Part shown: positions 59,017 to 64,000 of the stretch, in pieces
Numbering within the stretch: the stretch's first letter is position 1
How the letters are laid out: each line of letters begins with the position of its first letter
NCBI GenBank assembly: GCA_005656395.1
Contig: SRSI01000069.1
Location: 124,001 to 188,000, forward strand
Direction of reading: 5' to 3'
DNA length: 64,000 bases
Origin: Strongyloides papillosus
Taxonomy: Eukaryota > Nematoda > Chromadorea > Rhabditida > Strongyloididae
Translations under genes and position numbers: made by a program
Notes under the pieces: generated by a model
Told to the model about the DNA's origin: nothing
Seen by the model: only the letters and a program-made list of their open reading frames with translations
Database searches by the model: none

Positions 59017-59349
59017 ATGCTTTCCAAACGCGAAATCCGTGCTATTATGCTATATGAATTTAAACTCGGCACTAATGCTGCTAAAACGACCCAAAAAATT
59101 AATGAAGCTTTTGGAGAAAATTGTGTTAGCGTTTCTACCGTTAAAAGATGGTTCCGAAAATTCAAAGAAGGCAATGAGGACCTCGACAATGAAGAGAGAG
59201 GAAGACCTCCTCCCGTTATTGATGATGATGAGTTAAAGAAAGCCGTTGAAGAGAATCCAGATGCATCTATCAGGGATCTTGCAAGGCTCTTGGACGTCTC
59301 CAGAGGAACAGTTCACCGTCACCTAAAGGAGATAAATAAAAAAAAATAA
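59017..59349 (+). CDS. Stand-alone mariner-type DNA-binding protein
   Basis: 110 residues with the paired helix-turn-helix DNA-binding region of a mariner/Tc1-family transposase and nothing else. The first HTH (IRAIMLYEFKLGTNAAKTTQKI ... STVKRWFRKF) and the GRP AT-hook-like linker (ERGRPP) precede the second HTH (SIRDLARLLDVSRGTVHRHL). This matches, in order, the HTH part of Hsmar1/SETMAR-type mariner proteins. The frame stops three codons after the second HTH (EINKKK), where the catalytic DDD domain would begin. No catalytic sequence or mariner terminal repeats are visible downstream. The clean, intact frame suggests a captured DNA-binding domain; a truncated, still uneroded transposase is the alternative. 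Confidence 0.8.
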   Translation: MLSKREIRAIMLYEFKLGTNAAKTTQKINEAFGENCVSVSTVKRWFRKFKEGNEDLDNEERGRPPPVIDDDELKKAVEENPDASIRDLARLLDVSRGTVHRHLKEINKKK

Positions 59350-59725
59350 ATAAGATTTTATCTTTTTCCAAATATCTGCAAATTTCTAACGATTTCTATT
59401 TTCAAATAAAATATTTTTCCAATTAAATTTATGTGCATTTAAAAATAATTGCAAAAAACATTTACCCCCCATAAACAACCCAATAAAAAATGCTTTATTT
59501 CTGGTTAAAAAATCATATACTGTTTAATAAAGTAACAATGTAATAATTAATATCAATGTTTAGTTAAGACGTTTCTTTTTTCTACAAGTTAGACACTTCT
59601 TCAATTTTTTAATAGATGTATATAAATATTGAAGAAAATAATATAAATAATAATTTACCCCTTTATATAATATATGTATATCTCTGCATTTAGAATCTCT
59701 ATAATTTTGTATTCTTTTCTTTAAC
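59350..59725. other. Intergenic between convergent genes
   Basis: 3' flanks of the HTH gene and the TANGO1-like gene; nothing else recognised. Confidence 0.4.
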
Positions 59726-62700
59726 CTATTTTTGGCGATGACTTGGAGGCTGAAGGCGGTGGTAGGAGTTTTGACGGTGGTAGTCGGGGAAGTCGTATCC
59801 TGTGAAGGTTAGGGGACTTACTAGACGGTCACCCTCCCTTCCTTGACTTCTACTTCTCGTTCGTTTAACTACGTTTGTTTGAGGTCCTTGTGAAGTTCCT
59901 GTTAGTATTTCTCTTCCTACACTACGCCTTCCACTACTTGAGGCATACTCCAGGTGTTGTGGGGGAATAACATAACTGTTGTACGTTGCGTTAAGCATAC
60001 CTGAAAATTGTAATGTTAAACACTTTTGTTTACAAATTAATATCATGTGATTATTCATATGCTAATGAATAAATCATGTTATTGTATGTTGTTATCAAAA
60101 TTTATGTAAAAAAAAATCTAAAGAACGGACTTTTTTAATTAAATTACCATATATATGTTAATTTAAAAGTTATTTGACGAGTTGTAAAAAAGATGTAGTT
60201 TAAAACTTATAGTTTAAACACCATTTATCCAGATAAATATTTACATATATTATTAAATAGATTTTTGTACAATAAAATATTACAATAAAAATACAATTAA
60301 CCCCTAACTTTATTAATCATATTTCAGGTTCCTTTTTAAACGTACCTTCATGTAATGGTGGTTTACTTTTCCTAATACTCTTTCTTATCTTAACATTCTT
60401 CTTCAGACTTCCATTATCACTGCTATCCAACTCACTACCAAACAACGATGCTTGATTTCTCATGGCTGATGAAACAACTGGAGTATCATCGACATCACTC
60501 CACAATGGCCTGATAGGACCTGATGTATTCATAAGAGGATTCGTTGCAGTAATAGGTAGACCTTCACTCAATCCCAATGCTTGTCTATTTCCATTTCCAC
60601 TTCCAGAGGAGTATTCCGAACTATTTAGTTGTAAACGTGATTGAAGAGTCTCATTCTGGAATTTCAAACCTTTGATCTCACTATTCTTCTCCTCCTCCAA
60701 CAATTTCAATTGATTCTTAAGCTTCCTAACCTCATTGTAATTTATTGTTTCAAGTTTATTAACCTCTGATTGTAATGATTTAACCAAACTCTCTGATTCT
60801 TTACACTTAAACTCAACACCCAACTTCTCATCACGTAAGTCACGGTACTTCTGATCCAATTCCATATACTCAGCTTGCAATTTCTTCTCCCTATTTTGGA
60901 GGTCCTTAATCTCATTACTACGTTCCTCAACCAAAGTTAGAAGTCTACTTATCTGCGCTGAATTTTCATTTCTCTCAGTTGCATTGTGTGTCAATTCATT
61001 CTTTTGCACCTCTATTTCGCGATCTAACAAAGATATTTTGTCTAGTAAACCTTCTTTCGCTGTTTTTTCTTTGTTTAATTTGGATGTTACCTCTTCAATT
61101 TCTTGTTCAAGTCGCTTTATCTCGGCTCTACTTCTGGCTAAATCTAAGAGATTTCCTCCACCTAGGTCTGGGCTTCTTCTTTTACCGTTGTTCTTGCCTA
61201 AACTGTTGCTTCCTGCACTCTCGATCTCCACATCACCAACATCGCTCCATCCTGTGCTTCCGATGCTTCCGTCTCCTTCATTGTTTTGGTTTTGTGAGTT
61301 TTGGTTCATCTCCTCAAGTAACTCAGATAGACCCTCGATTTCTTTTCTCAATTTATCATGCTCAACCTTAGCATTCTTTAATTCTTCCTCAAACTCAACA
61401 ATTTGACATTTCAATTGTCTATTCTCCTCAGTACTCTTCTCAATTTCTTTGCAGTATTCATTGATTTTCTTATCCTTCTTATCTTCATTCATCTTCAACT
61501 GCTTATTCTCCTCCAACAGAATATCATTTTCATCCTCCAATTTGGAAGTTATCTTCTCCAATGAAGTCAAACTTTCCTCCTTAATAACCAACTTCTCTCT
61601 AATATTCTTAATCTCATCCTTTAATGTATGATTCTCGTTCTCCTTCCTCTCCAACATCTTCTTAAAATTGCCATTATCATACACCAAATTCTCCTTCAAT
61701 TTTATAATCTCCTCATTCTCCCTGTATATCCTTTCATACTCCTCCTTTATATTCTGATACTGCATCATAACTTGTGGATCAGCTTGCGTCTCCTTCAACC
61801 TATTTATCATAACCTCTTGCTCCTTAATCTTCGTCAAAGAATCATGAAGGTACTTCCTCTCGAAAACCTCCTGGGACCCATCATCCGAGAGGAACCACTT
61901 ATTTGTCAAATGTATCAAAATCGATATCGGTGCCAGGATAAGAAGTATAATACCAGAATCATCTATCCCTGCAAGTGATGGAGGTAATGTTTCACGGAAA
62001 GATCCTACTGCCATCTTAAGATAGTACCCGATGTAAAGTTGCAAGAATGACTTCTCATCTTTGATCTCTTCAACTTTCTTAGGTTCGTATAATGTACTTT
62101 CTTGGTCCAAGTTTTCTTTCGTCTCATTGACAATTGGATCTACTGCTAGAGGTGGGGATGGTGTGGTTGTTTTGATTAGCTCTTCTGCACTTTTACTTAG
62201 TAGGTCCATTGTGTTTAGGGATGGGACTTTTCTTAGTGGTGGGAGTGGTGGTAGGTCTCCTAGTGGTGGTAAAGTAGCTGCTTCTACAGGAGGTGGAACA
62301 GTAGTTGTCATCTCGGCAGCAATTGAAGCTGGAGTTGTCATCTCGACAGCAATTGGAGCGGGTGTTGTTACCTCAACAACGACTGGAGCGGGAGTTGTAA
62401 TTTCAGCTGCGACTGGAACCGGAGTTGTCATCTCCACAACAATTGGAGCAGGTGTTGTAACTTCTACAACAATTGGAGCTGGTGTTGTGACCTCAGCTGC
62501 TACTGGAGCTGGAGTAGTCATTTCAACAACGACTGGAGCCGGAGTTGTTACCTCAACAACAATTGGTGCAGGTGTTGTAACTTCTACAACAATTGGAACT
62601 GGAGTTGTTACTTCAGCAGCAATTGGTACTGGAGTTGTTACTTCTACAACAACTGGAACTGGAGTTGTTACTTCAGCAGCAATTGGTACTGGAGTTGTTA

Positions 62701-63763
62701 CTTCAGCGGCAATTGGAGCGGGAGTTGTCATTGCATTGTTTAAAGACTCCAAATTGATTTCCCTCTTAACTTCTTCCTTAAGTTCTCCTTGTACTTTAAC
62801 TTCACTACCAACAATTGTATTCAAACCATCCACCTTCTCTCCACCCAGACTAGCACTATTTATAACATTCTTAACAATCTCCAGATTCGGTACTATCGGT
62901 TTCACTGTCACAGAAGCAGTCAAATCATCTTGAGTAGCAGATTTAGTATCTTTAACATCTGGTGATTGAGCTGTCATAACAGGATCAACTGTAGCTTTAC
63001 CTGAAGGTGAAGCAGATCCATCCGATCCTGTTCCTCCTTCAACGATAGTGGGTTTAGTTGTTGTAGCAACTATTTTTTCTTTAACATGTCCATGATTGTG
63101 AGCTGTCTCCTCATGAGAATGTCCATGACCACCGTGAGAGTGTCCGTGTCCACCATGTGAGTGTCCATGTCCTCCATGGGAGTGTCCGTGACCGGAGTCC
63201 TCCTCTTTGACATTCTTTGGGACGTATACTTCATTGGGGTTGAAAGCCATATGAAGATCACCATCTAAGAATTCCGCTGCTACTACGTTTTTGATGTGAA
63301 GTCCCTTGCCGATTTTGTCTTCGGAGAAGCTAACAATGGATAATGTATTGTCTTTCGATGCCGTTACGTCAAGTAAGAAGTTGTGGTAAGGATCTTTATC
63401 AATGAAATTTGTGTAAAAATATCCTCTCTCCCCGTTAATAACACCCTCCATGATATCTCCACGATGTGAGAATTTTATTGCAACTACATCAATTCTATCT
63501 CCTGTTCTAAGAGTCTTAAAACTTGGGTGATTTGATAGGAAATCTCTAGTAGCAGTTGTTGAGAAAAACACTCCTAAAAATAATGATGATAAATAAAGAT
63601 AAAGTAAAAAAAACATACCTGTACAATTCACATCCTTACATGTTTTAGTTTTCTCCTTAGCAATAACACCAAACACCTCTAATCTCTCATTAATTAACAA
63701 TACAACAAATAAAAATGATAATAAAAAATTAAATATCTTTGCATAGACCAGTTGTCGTGTCAT
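59726..63763 (-). CDS. TANGO1/MIA3-like ER exit-site protein, three exons
   Basis: TANGO1 links lumenal cargo such as collagen to COPII at ER exit sites. Exons 63763-63619, 63573-60346 and 60000-59726 join in frame to 1215 residues. The 45 bp first intron is itself open. In order: signal peptide (1-33); a lumenal SH3-like MIA domain with paired cysteines (CKDVNC), TRDFL, GDRIDVVAIKF and NGERGYFYTNFID (about 42-110); four GGHGHSH repeats (about 176-211); fifteen 10-residue TTPAPIVVEV-type repeats (about 329-473); a hydrophobic TM segment (GIILLILAPISILIHL, about 588-610); coiled coils (about 616-1026). The last exon adds a basic, proline-containing tail (PPQHLEYAS ... HRLQPPSHRQK) where vertebrate TANGO1 has its Sec23-binding proline-rich region. 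The final exon join (60345-60001, GTACGT..TTTCAG) is inferred; without it the protein ends at 60317. Confidence 0.8.
62270..62735 (-). repeat. 30 bp minisatellite in the TANGO1-like gene
   Basis: About fifteen in-frame units encoding TTP(A/V)P(I/V)xxE(V/M). Synonymous and conservative changes vary between units, while TTP and the acidic residue are kept. Confidence 0.85.
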
Positions 63764-64000
63764 AATTTATAACCAAATGATTATATCCAATCTATCTTTC
63801 GACCAAAAAATCCTATTTGTACAATATTATCATAAATATTACTTTTATCGTTCTGAAAATAAAGATAAATGTAAATAGTTACTTTAAGTGGAAGATAAAA
63901 AAATCAATATAAATGGTATTAGAAAATTTGATAATTAATGAATGGGTTAGTGAGATTATATAATAGAATTATTAATAGTTGAAATGGCAAATTTTGATTG
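63764..64000. other. Upstream flank of the TANGO1-like gene
   Basis: AT-rich; no clear TATA box or other element. Confidence 0.35.

Noticed and set aside
62061..62933. 290-codon plus-strand open frame rich in Val/Thr/Gly
   Set aside because: It is antisense to the 30 bp repeats of the TANGO1-like gene, whose sense frame has domains, introns and TM. The repeat keeps the antisense free of stops by composition.

Overview
The window reads as AT-rich nematode DNA, most likely from a Strongyloides/Parastrongyloides-type (clade IV) worm. The reasons are very low GC, introns of about 41-62 bp with GT(A/T)NGT donors and TTTTCAG-type acceptors, nematode chemoreceptor genes, a nematode-type RPamide neuropeptide, an NRDE-2 fragment and a nematode-style family-14 glycosyltransferase relic. 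The species assignment is inference. Several genes were rebuilt by joining exons with in-frame GT..AG introns; no search or transcript data were available.

Layout. 0.1-3.2 kb: last exon of a GH30 glucosylceramidase-like gene, a 1.3 kb foldback element, and a broken DDX3/VASA-like helicase. 3.5-8.1 kb: a Ty3/gypsy LTR retrotransposon with one intact gag-pol frame. 8.8-14.3 kb: two copies of a ~950 bp non-autonomous terminal-inverted-repeat element (a third lies at 38 kb), a small spliced secreted-protein gene and a ~174 bp tandem repeat. 14.5-16.4 kb and 39.5-41.6 kb: two paralogous type I membrane proteins of unknown family. 19.2-24.6 kb: a large inverted duplication carrying two divergent chemoreceptor-like GPCR genes, with an nrde-2 gene fragment in the loop. 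25-26 kb: an F-box gene.

26.7-37.7 kb plus 44.9-45.9 kb: a tandem cluster, all on the minus strand, of seven short secreted-protein genes and at least two decayed copies. Most share a helical pro-region ending near a basic (KR-like) site, and several carry a repeated PQWNGE(I/D)FW/L signature; one gene is essentially five copies of that unit. Members share about 330 bp of upstream DNA, a TATA box, paired GATA sites (in some) and a signal peptide, while the mature part diverges strongly. This looks like a fast-evolving secreted peptide or effector family and is the most likely undescribed system here.

46-64 kb: an Srx-like chemoreceptor, a 6 kb gene-poor stretch, a three-exon angiomotin-like coiled-coil gene, a two-exon NLP-22-like RPamide neuropeptide precursor, a stand-alone mariner-type DNA-binding domain protein, and a TANGO1-like ER-exit-site protein (SH3-like lumenal domain, TM, coiled coils, C-terminal exon). 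Several otherwise intact genes carry one single-base frameshift, which may be assembly error or recent decay.
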